64,000 bases of DNA from Clostridiales bacterium (GCA_018729555.1 JAHHQG010000025.1:124001-188000), one strand, 5' to 3'. Positions 17,469 through 26,080 are shown, numbered from the stretch's first letter. The notes: generated from the letters alone by a model not told the origin. Translations and numbers: made by a program.

Positions 17469-17685
17469 TTAAAGCCTTGTCATCTCATCATGCTCTAAGA
17501 GCCTTACGTGAGGCCCCTCAAACCGGTAGATCCTCCGGCAAGCCTTGGCCACCTGGGGATCGTGGGTGGCCACCAGTACCCCTACCCCTTCCCCGGCAAT
17601 CTTTTGGAAAAGCTCGATGATCCGCCCGGCGGTGGCTTGATCCAAAGAAGCCGTCGGCTCATCCGCCACCAGAAGGCTCGGCTAC
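17469..17685 (-). pseudogene. ABC ATPase C-terminal fragment (cassette A type)
   Basis: About 72 codons of an ABC ATPase C-terminus on the minus strand, entering at LLVADEPTASLDQATAG (Walker B and D-loop), with the switch histidine in VATHDP and ending EHDEMTRL. It is of the LolD/MacB exporter type. Over 54 bases starting at GGCCACCCACGATCC it is identical to the fragment at 22095-22148, while the last residues differ. It is inverted relative to its permeases and flanked by IS fragments, so no intact ATPase A is present. Confidence 0.85.
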
Positions 17686-18497
17686 GAGGCCGGTGTCTAC
17701 GTAGGGAGGCCCAAGAAAGAGGCGCGCTGCCCCCACTGTGGTGCCGTGACCCGCCGCGTCCATAGCCGTTCTAAGGCATGGCGCAGGGTGTTTCATGGCA
17801 CGGTTGTGGGGCGCAAGGCATTCCTTCGCATACGGCCCCGGCGGTTTTACTGTGGGAGCTGTAAGAAAGCCTTTACCGAAACCTTTCCGGGTATCGAGAA
17901 GTGGTCCAGGCGGACGATTCAAAGGAAGAGGCGATCCTCTCCCACCTGGTGGGGACCAGCCTTCACCAGGCGGCCAAGCGTAACGGGGTGGGAGACGGAG
18001 GGGTCCGGCGGGTGCTGAAGCGCCGGGTCATGGGTGAAGTTCCGATGGAAGTGGCCTTGGAAGGGTTGTCGGAGGTGGTGCTGGGCATCGATGAGCACAG
18101 CTTCCGGGGCCAAAAGATGATGATCACGGTGACCTCTTTGGCGCCTGTAAGGCGGCTTTTGGCCATCTTACCGGACGATCGGCTGGCCACGCTGAGGCGT
18201 TATTGGCAGGGGATCCCTGAGGATGTGAAGGACCGGATCGTGGGGGTATGCATCGACATGAAGAAAGCCTGGCGGCTCGAACTCATGCGCCAGCTACCCC
18301 ATGCCAAGGTGGTGGTGGATCGGTTCCACGGGATTCAGGATGCCAACCGCCGGGTGGAAGAAGCCCGGAAGGTGGAGAAGGAGGTTACCCGGCGGCCGAT
18401 TCCACGCTGGCCCCTTTTAAAAAACCAGGAGGAGCTGACGCCAAGGCAGGCGCAAGAGCTCCGGTGGATCTACGAAAACCATGCCAACGTGAGGCAT
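17686..18497 (+). mobile_element. ISL3-family transposase pseudogene
   Basis: Plus-strand ISL3-type transposase from the zinc-binding domain (CPHCGAVTRR) through the DDE domain: first Asp in GIDEHSFRGQ, second in VVVDRFHGIQDANRRVEEARK. Compared with the minus copy, one base is missing after the CGGACGATTCAA stretch (near 17925), so the reading frame shifts. The protein is further cut at ENHANV (18497), where an inverted copy of permease A2 begins. The glutamate of the DDE triad and the right IS end are lost. Not functional as assembled. Confidence 0.85.
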
Positions 18498-18935
18498 AGA
18501 AGCAGGTAGGGGAGAAGGAAGTAGATACTAAGGAGGCCTCCTTGCCAAACCAGCCAGCGCTGGAAAGGGCCTACCAAACCTTGGTAGGTCACCGTAAAGA
18601 AGACACGCTGGGTTCCGCTTGTCTGCGCTGCTGATGTCATGGCTGCCGCCACGAGGTCCAGATCCTTCGCCTCGCAGTAGCATGTGAAGCCCTGCAGAAG
18701 CCGCGACATGGGGATGGGGTACTCCATGGTATTCATGAGATGTCGGGCATCTTGGACGCTGAGGGCTACAAGGGGTCCTGTGTCCGTGGTATTACGGCGC
18801 CCCGTTCCCGCCACATACTGGGCTGCCAGGAGGTTTTCACTCATCCTCCGAACCACCACATCCTCCAGTACGTACCTCTCGGCGGCAGGATCCAACGATC
18901 CCCAAAGGAGCGCGGTACCCGGCGAAGGCGCCTTT
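18498..18935. repeat. Inverted copy of 16142-16579 (part of permease A2)
   Basis: These 438 bases are the reverse complement of an internal part of the cassette A permease 2 gene. Translations of the two copies agree throughout, so identity is very high. The left junction is within the transposase pseudogene and the right junction falls at GCGCC-TTTGGG/GCGCG beside the truncated Trp-rich ORF. It encodes nothing in its own right. Confidence 0.88.
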
Positions 18936-19176
18936 GGGGCGCGTGACAAAAGCCTGGTTCGTATATAGACGTGGCGGCGAGGACGTATCTCCCATTGTGG
19001 AGTCGGAAGCGACGGCGGATTCAGGTTGCAACTGGACACCCGGGCCAGAAAAAGAATGGTGGCAATGGGATTCGTTGGATCCCACTGAACCAAAGACCAC
19101 TTGGCATTATGACTTCGGTTATTCCCCGCCGGAAATCTGCGGTCTGCCGGAAGATCTTAAGAACGACGCTCTATGA
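18936..19176 (+). CDS. Trp-rich small protein, 5' truncated, coupled to cassette B
   Basis: An open frame of about 79 codons runs from the rearrangement junction to a TGA at 19174-19176 that overlaps the ATG of permease B1 (ATGA), which is strong evidence for a real coupled gene. The residues are acidic and tryptophan-rich: CNWTPGPEKEWWQWDSLDPT, then KTTWHYDFGYSP and the end KNDAL, with one Cys. No recognisable family; Trp-rich tails of small secreted peptides or bacteriocins are one possibility (inference). The true N-terminus, including any signal peptide, is lost. A GTG at 18943 has no ribosome-binding site. The region 18980-19172 recurs inverted at 21901-22093. Confidence 0.5.
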
Positions 19177-20285
19177 AACGGGTGTGGACCAGGGTGGGGG
19201 TTGAGGGGTTTTTGGGCGCATTTGGCCCGCTTCAGACCTTGTGGCGGACGATCCCGGGTCTGGCTGCTGCATTCTCTCTCCTCACCCTGGTGTCGGCTGG
19301 CTTAGATCTGGCTGTCGGGGTGGAGCGCGAAATTCACGATCGCTTGGGTTATGGGGGTCCAGCGGTAGCCCTGATGGCCCTTCCAGCAGGCAAAGAAGTG
19401 GACCGGGAGGCCCTCACTCGTGAGCTTTCCCGCTTTGCTTCCGCCCAAGGCCTGGCCGTCGCTTACGAGCGCCAACCGGGCGGCGTGATTTCCATCTGGG
19501 ACGAGAGGCGTCTTTTTCCTCTGGGCCCTAAGGTCTCTCGGCTTTTCGACGGATCGGGCCCGAAGGCCCTCGTGAACCGGGGTCTTGTATCGTCTCTGGA
19601 AGGAAATCTGGAGCGGCTTCTTCCGCCCGGGGCAGAGATGGTGGGCTCCTTCCCACCCGCCCTTCGGTATCCTCCTGAGACCCTCTTCAGCGTATGGGAG
19701 GTTTCCCGATATCCATCTTTCTTTTTGAATACGGCGGCGCTGCCTTTCGGGGAAGGAGCCTACTTCATCGCTGGAAACCGCCTGGAAAACCGCCAGATCC
19801 TTCAGAGTGTCGTCTATCTCTTAGAAGCCCATGGACTGAAGGTTTCTTCCCTCATTACTTTTGAAAGGATCGATTATCGTGACTACTATCGGCAAATTCT
19901 CACGGGGGGTGACCTACGAAGCCGCATCTTTGTCATCATTATCGGGCTTCCTTTCCTGGCTCAGCTGCTGGTTTTCCTTCTGTTCGCCTATCTTTCCCGG
20001 GGCAAATGGGAGGTCGCGGCAGTGTTGGGGGCGCCGCGGCCGTCCCTTCGCCGCATGATTGTCGAAGAGCTCTTTCTTCACCGCGCCGCCTGGGGGCTTC
20101 TGACGGGAGCCCTGCTGGGATTCATGGGTGCCCTCGTTCTATATGCGGCGGGAGTGATACCCCTGGGCCCAGGTCTTAACACCGTCGCGTTGGCGTCCGC
20201 AATAGCGACCTTAGCGTCCTTCATATTGGCTTGGGCTGTTGCCTGGTGGGAAGTGGAGGGTCTAATTAACCGTGTCCCTCTTTAA
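19173..20285 (+). CDS. Cassette B permease 1, FtsX/MacB-like ABC membrane subunit
   Basis: Paralogue of the protein at 14570-15691, 370 residues with the same plan: N-terminal helix (about 25-45), outer domain, three C-terminal helices (about 250-274, 306-330, 338-364). Conserved pieces include GYGGPAVALMALPAGKEVD, ALTRELSRFASAQGLAVAY, ALPFGEGAYFIAG and the VAAVLGAPR loop before the second C-terminal helix. Its ATG overlaps the stop of the Trp-rich ORF and its 3' end overlaps permease B2 by 14 bases, giving a tightly coupled operon. The 5' third recurs in inverted orientation at 21517-21900 with at least one base change. Substrate unknown. Confidence 0.75.
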   Translation: MKRVWTRVGVEGFLGAFGPLQTLWRTIPGLAAAFSLLTLVSAGLDLAVGVEREIHDRLGYGGPAVALMALPAGKEVDREALTRELSRFASAQGLAVAYERQPGGVISIWDERRLFPLGPKVSRLFDGSGPKALVNRGLVSSLEGNLERLLPPGAEMVGSFPPALRYPPETLFSVWEVSRYPSFFLNTAALPFGEGAYFIAGNRLENRQILQSVVYLLEAHGLKVSSLITFERIDYRDYYRQILTGGDLRSRIFVIIIGLPFLAQLLVFLLFAYLSRGKWEVAAVLGAPRPSLRRMIVEELFLHRAAWGLLTGALLGFMGALVLYAAGVIPLGPGLNTVALASAIATLASFILAWAVAWWEVEGLINRVPL

Positions 20286-21498
20286 ACGGTTTTTCGCAGA
20301 TCTGCGGCAGGTATGGACTTGGATGATGGCGCTTTCTGCTGCGATTTTCTCCCTTGCCTTTATCATAGCCTGGGACCTCCCCTTCCTTTGGATGGAAATC
20401 AAGGGCGCCGCATGGCGAACGGAACCCCTTGTCGGCGAAGTGAGCTTTCTTCGTAGCATTGACTTCGACGCTTCCTACGCCGATGAGATCACAGGGAGAT
20501 CGTCGAAGTTGGATAGCCTTTTCGAAGACCCGTCCGTAGAGATCCTTTTAAAAGCCATGGCCGAGAATGGAAGGATGTTTTTGCAATTACCTTTAAGAGA
20601 CTTGGCCCAAGGTTTTCGTGGCAGTCGCTTCTACGCCGAGCCATCGCTATTGCCGGTTAATCTGGCCGATACACAAGCCATCGCCATAGTGGGTGCGGCT
20701 CCCCCTTTTTTGCCGGAGGCTCCCCTTCCCGGTAAGGCCCTCCTTTGGGGAACATTGGAGCCGGAGGCCGATACGTATCTCTTGAAAGGCCTGACCATCC
20801 GCCGAGTCCAAAAGGCACCGCTGGGTGTCGATTACGTCACCGGCACAGCCCATGTTCAAGGAACGGAAGGAAGGCCTGTGGTAGCGATTCACCCCGAAGA
20901 CATCAAAAAGATAAGTGAAACCCCCCTTTCAATCCCAAGAGATGAGTTTTTCCGGTACTTTACTTGTTATTGCGACCCCAGTGAGCTGGCGCCGGTAGCC
21001 GCGGATATGACGCAGGCTTCCTTGGACAAAGGCTTACACCGCGCCTTTTATGCCATCGGCTACGAGGGTCTGGCCGGAGGCCCTCAGGAGCGAAGCTTTC
21101 TCTGGGGCAGTCTCTTAGGAGAGCTAGTCAGGTTCTTCGCCGTCCTGGCTCTGTGGGGCCTGATCGTCATGGGGGCGCAGATGTACTGGGTACGCCGTGC
21201 CCCCGTCTATGCCACCGACCGGTTTTGCGGCGCCCCGGGATGGCAGCTCCACCTGAGGCTCCAGAGCCTCATCCTTTTGAGCCTGATTTTGCCGGCCGCT
21301 CTTGGTTTTGCTGCCTTTGTCATGATCAACCCCTTTGCTTTCGATTCGGTTCAATTGCCTTACCCTCTTCTGCTGCACCTCGTGATCCTCTGGGCTCTCG
21401 GAATCCTGGCCCTTCTTTATCTGAGCGCCGGCCTTCCCGTGATGCTCCGCATGAAACGGTTGATCGATTACCCGGTAAAGGAGGTTGCCGATGTCTGA
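20272..21498 (+). CDS. Cassette B permease 2, FtsX/MacB-like ABC membrane subunit
   Basis: Paralogue of the protein at 15678-16910, 408 residues, starting at GTG 20272 and opening MSLFKRFFADLRQVW. It has one N-terminal helix, an outer domain containing the FTCYC motif, the cytoplasmic-loop motif VYATDRFCGAPGWQL and three C-terminal helices. The last ~50 bases and the start of the following ATPase are base-identical to cassette A, while the body has clearly diverged. That points to gene conversion, strong constraint, or assembly collapse at a shared repeat. It should work as a heteromeric pair with permease B1 (inference). Confidence 0.75.
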   Translation: MSLFKRFFADLRQVWTWMMALSAAIFSLAFIIAWDLPFLWMEIKGAAWRTEPLVGEVSFLRSIDFDASYADEITGRSSKLDSLFEDPSVEILLKAMAENGRMFLQLPLRDLAQGFRGSRFYAEPSLLPVNLADTQAIAIVGAAPPFLPEAPLPGKALLWGTLEPEADTYLLKGLTIRRVQKAPLGVDYVTGTAHVQGTEGRPVVAIHPEDIKKISETPLSIPRDEFFRYFTCYCDPSELAPVAADMTQASLDKGLHRAFYAIGYEGLAGGPQERSFLWGSLLGELVRFFAVLALWGLIVMGAQMYWVRRAPVYATDRFCGAPGWQLHLRLQSLILLSLILPAALGFAAFVMINPFAFDSVQLPYPLLLHLVILWALGILALLYLSAGLPVMLRMKRLIDYPVKEVADV

Positions 21499-21517
21499 GG
21501 AGATCTTGCGGGGGGAC
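21491..21517 (+). pseudogene. Cassette B ABC ATPase, N-terminal nine codons
   Basis: ATG 21491 reads MSEEILRGD and then breaks at GGGGGGAC into an inverted copy of sequence from 2 kb upstream. The breakpoint base is the same as in cassette A (16928). The matching C-terminus is at 22094-22200 on the same strand. The missing core would be the Walker A, signature and Walker B region. Confidence 0.65.
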
Positions 21518-22093
21518 GATCCGTCGAAAAGCCGAGAGACCTTAGGGCCCAGAGGAAAAAGACGCCTCTCGTCCCAGATGGAAATCACGCCGCCCGGTTG
21601 GCGCTCGTAAGCGACGGCCAGGCCTTGGGCGGAAGCAAACCGGGAAAGCTCACGAGTGAGGGCCTCCCGGTCCACTTCTTTGCCTGCGGGAAGGGCCATC
21701 AGGGCTACCGCTGGACCCCCATAACCCAAGCGATCGTGAATTTCGCGCTCCACCCCGACAGCCAGATCTAAGCCAGCCGACACCAGGGTGAGGAGAGAGA
21801 ATGCAGCAGCCAGACCCGGGATCGTCCGCCACAAGGTCTGAAGCGGGCCAAATGCGCCCAAAAACCCCTCAACCCCCACCCTGGTCCACACCCGTTTCAT
21901 AGAGCGTCGTTCTTAAGATCTTCCGGCAGACCGCAGATTTCCGGCGGGGAATAACCGAAGTCATAATGCCAAGTGGTCTTTGGTTCAGTGGGATCCAACG
22001 AATCCCATTGCCACCATTCTTTTTCTGGCCCGGGTGTCCAGTTGCAACCTGAATCCGCCGTCGCTTCCGACTCCACAATGGGAGATACGTCCT
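21517..22093. repeat. Inverted copy of 18980-19556 (Trp-rich ORF end + permease B1 start)
   Basis: These 577 bases are the reverse complement of 18980-19556. I see one substitution (CCTTCCAGCAGG versus CCTTCCCGCAGG near 19384), so the copies are near-identical but not the same. The insertion replaces the core of the cassette B ATPase: the N-terminal nine codons lie directly left and the C-terminal 35 codons directly right. Confidence 0.9.
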
Positions 22094-22200
22094 TGGCCAC
22101 CCACGATCCCCAGGTGGCCAAGGCTTGCCGGAGGATCTACCGGTTTGAAGGACCGCATCTGAGGCTTCTAGAAGAAGAGGAACGGCTGGCGCTGGGGTGA
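22094..22200 (+). pseudogene. Cassette B ABC ATPase, C-terminal fragment
   Basis: About 35 codons from the H-loop (ATHDPQVAKACRRIYRFEG) to the TGA at 22198-22200. It is in the expected orientation and position for the end of the cassette B ATPase. The TatD-like gene begins seven bases later, suggesting that it belongs to the same transcript. Confidence 0.8.
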
Positions 22201-22207
22201 CCAACCG

Positions 22208-23026
22208 TTGGAGTCAGGGCTTCTAAAGGTCTACGACGCTCATCTCCACCTGGAAGCCATGGTCTCCCGGGAAGACGGAAAGATCGACTGGGATCGGGCG
22301 AAAGCGCTGGTGGAGAGCTGGCAGATGTCAGGCGTGGAGGGGGTCTTGGCGGTATCGGTGGATCGCCCCTCTTCCGAGCGGACCCTGGAACTGAAGGAGC
22401 GCTTTCCCGGTTTTGTCTTCGCTGCCCTGGGGGAACATCCCGAACGGCCTCTTTCTCCGGAAAGGGAGTTTTGCTCTTTGCTGGATCTCATCCGCTCTGA
22501 GCGGGGGCGGATTTCCGCCATCGGGGAAGTGGGCCTTCCCCACTACCACCGAAAAGACCAAAAACCCCTTGCCTTGGAAAGGCTCCGGATTTGGTCCTCC
22601 CTTTCTCGGGAGCTCTCCCTTCCCCTTGCCCTCCATGCCGTCTACGAAGGGGCTGAAGAGGCCCTTTGGGTCCTCCGGGAGGAAGGCGTTACGAAAGCCC
22701 ACTTCCACTGGCTGAAGGCGGCGGAAGAGGTGGTGGTTGAGATCTTGGCTGCCGGCTACCACATCTCCGTGACGCCGGAAGTCTGCTACCGCAAAAGAGC
22801 CCGGGAGCTGGCGCGGCAAGTGCGAGGGAAGGGGTTCCCTCTCCTCTTCGAAACCGACGGGCCCTGGCCCTACGAAGGCCCCTTCCGCGGTGAACCCTCC
22901 GATCCTTCCTGGCTTTCGAAGGTGGTCTGCTGCACCGCGGAAGCGGTGGGGGAAGAGGCGGCCCCTCTCGCCCATGAAGGGGCAGAAACCTTTCGTTTCC
23001 TCTTTGGCCGGGCGTTTCAAGCCTGA
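22208..23026 (+). CDS. TatD-family metal-dependent hydrolase
   Basis: Amidohydrolase-fold protein of the TatD group, 272 residues. Metal-binding features are DAHLHLE (His-x-His, residues 10-16), GEVGLPHY (Glu), two central His residues in ALHAV and AHFHW, and FETDGPW (Asp). TatD enzymes are 3'-5' exonucleases or related hydrolases. This one is divergent, for example lacking the usual HCF motif. It starts at TTG 22208, seven bases after the ABC ATPase stop. A stricter function than metal-dependent hydrolase cannot be given. Confidence 0.85.
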   Translation: MESGLLKVYDAHLHLEAMVSREDGKIDWDRAKALVESWQMSGVEGVLAVSVDRPSSERTLELKERFPGFVFAALGEHPERPLSPEREFCSLLDLIRSERGRISAIGEVGLPHYHRKDQKPLALERLRIWSSLSRELSLPLALHAVYEGAEEALWVLREEGVTKAHFHWLKAAEEVVVEILAAGYHISVTPEVCYRKRARELARQVRGKGFPLLFETDGPWPYEGPFRGEPSDPSWLSKVVCCTAEAVGEEAAPLAHEGAETFRFLFGRAFQA

Positions 23027-23087
23027 TTCCGCAAGCCTTTTCCCTTCTATCGGGTAAGATGGAGAAAAAGCTACGGGGGAGAGGGCC

Positions 23088-23948
23088 ATGGTCTACGTCT
23101 TGCCGGAGACGACAGAGCTGGGTCAGGTGGAGCTGCGGACAGGAGATCTTTCCCGGAGCCTTCGCTTTTACCATGACCTTTTGGGCCTGGAGATCCTGGA
23201 GAAAGGCCCCCACGAAGCCTGGTTGGCGCCCCTACAAGGAAGCGAACCTATCCTCCGCCTCTTGGAGATCCCGGGAGCTCCTCCCCAGCCCCGCCACCGG
23301 GCCGGCCTCTACCACGTGGCCTTCCGGGTGCCTTCCCGGGTGGATCTGGCCCGCATTTTGCGCCGCCTTTTGGATGCCCGCTGGCCCTTCCAGGGCTTTG
23401 CCGACCACCTGGTCAGCGAAGCCCTCTACCTCCCCGATCCCGACGGCAACGGCCTGGAGATCTATCGGGATCGGCCTCGGGATACCTGGCAGCGGACCTC
23501 CCACGGGTATGCCATGGCTACCTTGCCGTTGGATCTGGAAGGCCTCCTGGACGAGCTCCAGGGCGGGGAAGGCGGGCCTCTCTCTCCGGGGACGGTGGTG
23601 GGCCACGTCCATCTTCACGTGGGAGATCTGGAGGAAGCCACCAAGTTTTACGAAAACCTCGGTTTCGAAGTGACCCTTAGAGGTTTTCCCGGGGCTATGT
23701 TCCTTTCGGCGGGCGGGTACCACCACCATATCGGCCTCAACATCTGGGCGGGGCGAAACGTCCTTCCTGCCCCGAAAGATGCGGCAGGTTTGGAGAGTTT
23801 CACCATCCTTTTGCCCACGGAAGACGACCTTCAGGCCCTGAAAGACCATCTGGGACTAAACCAGGGCGATCCTTTTGTGGTGGATCCCAGCGGCATCACC
23901 GTGAAATTTGGGACGAAAGGGGCGTCGGGGAAGGATGGCGTGGCCTGA
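23088..23948 (+). CDS. Two-domain VOC (glyoxalase/extradiol dioxygenase) protein, CatE-like
   Basis: Vicinal-oxygen-chelate protein of 286 residues with two tandem glyoxalase-fold domains (about 8-130 and 165-275). Metal-ligand candidates are LYHVAFRV, YLPDPDGNGLEIYRD and, in the second domain, GHVHLHVGD and HHHIGLNIWAG. The overall pattern is that of CatE/YfiE-type catechol-2,3-dioxygenase-like proteins common in Bacillota. It starts at ATG 23088 behind GGGGGAGAGGGCC and overlaps the next gene by 14 bases. The substrate is not determinable; the neighbours suggest catabolism (inference). Confidence 0.88.
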   Translation: MVYVLPETTELGQVELRTGDLSRSLRFYHDLLGLEILEKGPHEAWLAPLQGSEPILRLLEIPGAPPQPRHRAGLYHVAFRVPSRVDLARILRRLLDARWPFQGFADHLVSEALYLPDPDGNGLEIYRDRPRDTWQRTSHGYAMATLPLDLEGLLDELQGGEGGPLSPGTVVGHVHLHVGDLEEATKFYENLGFEVTLRGFPGAMFLSAGGYHHHIGLNIWAGRNVLPAPKDAAGLESFTILLPTEDDLQALKDHLGLNQGDPFVVDPSGITVKFGTKGASGKDGVA

Positions 23949-24939
23949 CCACCTCCTTTACCTCCCTGAGGCGGAGCTTCGCCGCTACCTGCCGCCGTCC
24001 GAGGCGGTCAAGGCGGCTGGGGAAGCTTACCGGGCGCTGGTGGAAGGGCGGGTGGAGTCCCCCCTGCGGCAGGCCCTTTCTCCCCGCGATGACCTGGGCA
24101 CCTGGCTCATCATGCCGGCCCGGGGGGATCGCCATGCAGCGGTGAAGCTGGTCACCCTCTCGGAAGGCAATGCCCGGCGGGGCCTTCCCACCATCGTTTC
24201 GGTAGTCCTCCTCCTGGATGCCGTCACGGGGGTTCCCCTGGCGGCCATGGACGGAACGGCCCTCACCCGCATCCGCACAGGAGCGGCGGCCGGCATCGCC
24301 ACCCAGGTTCTCTCCCGCCCCGATGCCTCCGTCATGGCCCTCATCGGGACGGGCGGCCAGGCCTGGGATCAGTTCCTCTCCGTGGCGGCGGTGAGGGATC
24401 TTAAAGAAGTGCGGGTGTATAGCCGCACCCCCTCCCACGTGGAAGCCTTTGTGAAGACGGCCCAGGCCCTTCGGCCGGGCATCCGGTGGACGGCCGCCAA
24501 GAGCGCGGAAGAAGCTGTTCATGGGGCTCACATCATCACCTGCGTCACCACTTCCGCTACCCCCGTCTTCCCTCCCGAGGCCGTGAGCCCGGGGGCCCAC
24601 ATCAACGGGGTGGGGAGTTATCGCCGGGATATGGTGGAGCTCCCGCCGGAGCTCCTCCGGGAACGGGTCTTTGTGGAGACCGAGGAAATTGCCCTGGAAG
24701 AATCGGGGGAGATCGCTCAGGCTCTGGCCCGGGGTCATCTTACGAAAGAAGGGCTGATACCTTTGGGTAAAGTCCTCCTCGGCCGGGCGGAAGGCCGGCG
24801 CAGCCCGGATGAGATCACCGTCTTCAAGACGGCGGGCACCGCCGCCCTGGACCTCTATGCAGCCCGCCGGGCCTGGGAAGGGCGGATGAGAGGTGAAACG
24901 CCATGGGACGGCGGAGATTCTGGATTTGGGGGAGCATAG
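23935..24939 (+). CDS. Ornithine cyclodeaminase / mu-crystallin family NAD(P)-dependent enzyme
   Basis: Protein of 334 residues in the ornithine cyclodeaminase/mu-crystallin family, which also includes alanine dehydrogenases and ketimine or opine-type reductases. Features are the N-terminal substrate domain with AAVKLVTLSEGNARRGLPT (catalytic Lys), TGAAAGIATQVLSRPDA, the Rossmann motif LIGTGGQAWDQ and the NGVGSYRRDMVELP segment. The chosen start, ATG 23935, overlaps the VOC gene. The 3' end overlaps the nitrilase by 37 bases. It is part of a compact run of catabolic-looking genes; the true substrate is unknown. Confidence 0.88.
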   Translation: MAWPDHLLYLPEAELRRYLPPSEAVKAAGEAYRALVEGRVESPLRQALSPRDDLGTWLIMPARGDRHAAVKLVTLSEGNARRGLPTIVSVVLLLDAVTGVPLAAMDGTALTRIRTGAAAGIATQVLSRPDASVMALIGTGGQAWDQFLSVAAVRDLKEVRVYSRTPSHVEAFVKTAQALRPGIRWTAAKSAEEAVHGAHIITCVTTSATPVFPPEAVSPGAHINGVGSYRRDMVELPPELLRERVFVETEEIALEESGEIAQALARGHLTKEGLIPLGKVLLGRAEGRRSPDEITVFKTAGTAALDLYAARRAWEGRMRGETPWDGGDSGFGGA

Positions 24940-26057
24940 GCCTTCTGGCCCTCCTCTTCTTCTTCCTTCTGGCGGCCAGCGGGGCTTTTTCCCGCAGCAC
25001 CGTGGCCATGCCGGTGGAAGCGGCGAGGGAGGTGCAGGCGGGTCATCTTCCCGATGAGATCCAGCTGGTGGCGGTCCAGTACCGCTTTTCCGCGGAAGAA
25101 TACGTGATCCCGGGAAAGTTCCGCCAGCACGTGGATGCGATCATGAAGAAGGTGAAAGCGCGCCTGGATCCCCGCGTGCCCGCCCTGGTGGTCTTTCCCG
25201 AAGACATCGGCACCTTCCTCGTTCTCCAGGGGGCGGGAAGGAAAGTCCTGGAGGCCCCCGGCCTTGGGGCTGCCGTGGAGACCTTTGTCAAAGACAACTT
25301 GGTTTACATCTTTCCTCGGAAGGCGAGGCTGGGGGTGAGTTACCCCCGGGCCATCTTCCTCTGGAAAGGCCCGGAGATGGCTCGAGAATATTTCTCCGTC
25401 TTCTCCGACATGGCCAAAACCTATGGGGTCTACATCCAGGCGGGCTCCATCGTCCTTCCCGATACCCAGATCCGGGACGGCCAGGTGTACGTTGCTCAGA
25501 AGGGAAAAGAGATCTATAACGTGGCTTTCCTCTTCGGTCCCGACGGCAAGGTGTTGGGGCAGCAGAAAAAGGTCCACCTGATCGAGCTGGAAGGGCCGGC
25601 AGGTCTGGATATCGTTCCGGCACCCCTAGATCAGATCCACGTCATCGACACTCCCCTGGGGAAGGTGGGCATCGCCATCTGCCTCGATGCCTTTGAGGAA
25701 GATGTCCTCGACCGGCTGGTGGACGAAGGAGCCCGGATTCTCCTCCAGCCTTCGGCCAACCCCGGGGAATGGAGCGAGTGGCAGCGGAAGGACTGGCTGA
25801 GGGGGAGCTACAAAGCCGTGATGGAAGACGGGCGGTTCCCTTATGCCGTCAACCCCATGATGACGGGGAACATCTTTGATCTCGGGTTCTACGGCCAATC
25901 GTCTGTCGTGAGCGCCGCCACCGAGACGCCCCTTCGCAACTACAAAGGTCTCCCGCCCACCGACGGCTTTGCGGCCGTGGCTGAGACCGACGGCAGCGAA
26001 GAGATCCTTGTGGTGAAGGTACCCCACCCTGCCAAGCTCACCATGCGCTCCGAGTGA
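24903..26057 (+). CDS. Membrane-anchored nitrilase-superfamily amidohydrolase
   Basis: Carbon-nitrogen hydrolase of 384 residues with an N-terminal membrane anchor or signal (Arg-rich start, hydrophobic 8-29). The catalytic triad of the nitrilase fold is visible: Glu in VFPEDIG, Lys in GQQKKVHL and Cys in GIAICLDAF. The family hydrolyses amides or nitriles, and extracytoplasmic members are uncommon apart from lipoprotein N-acyltransferases. The catalytic domain would face outward (inference). It starts at ATG 24903 inside the preceding gene and is followed 23 bases later by a thioesterase. Confidence 0.85.
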   Translation: MGRRRFWIWGSIGLLALLFFFLLAASGAFSRSTVAMPVEAAREVQAGHLPDEIQLVAVQYRFSAEEYVIPGKFRQHVDAIMKKVKARLDPRVPALVVFPEDIGTFLVLQGAGRKVLEAPGLGAAVETFVKDNLVYIFPRKARLGVSYPRAIFLWKGPEMAREYFSVFSDMAKTYGVYIQAGSIVLPDTQIRDGQVYVAQKGKEIYNVAFLFGPDGKVLGQQKKVHLIELEGPAGLDIVPAPLDQIHVIDTPLGKVGIAICLDAFEEDVLDRLVDEGARILLQPSANPGEWSEWQRKDWLRGSYKAVMEDGRFPYAVNPMMTGNIFDLGFYGQSSVVSAATETPLRNYKGLPPTDGFAAVAETDGSEEILVVKVPHPAKLTMRSE

Positions 26058-26080
26058 TCCGGTGGAAAGGAAGGGATGCC

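Noticed and set aside
16928-18497. A single complete composite IS
   Set aside because: The two transposase pieces differ in sequence, both are truncated, and an ATPase fragment lies between them.
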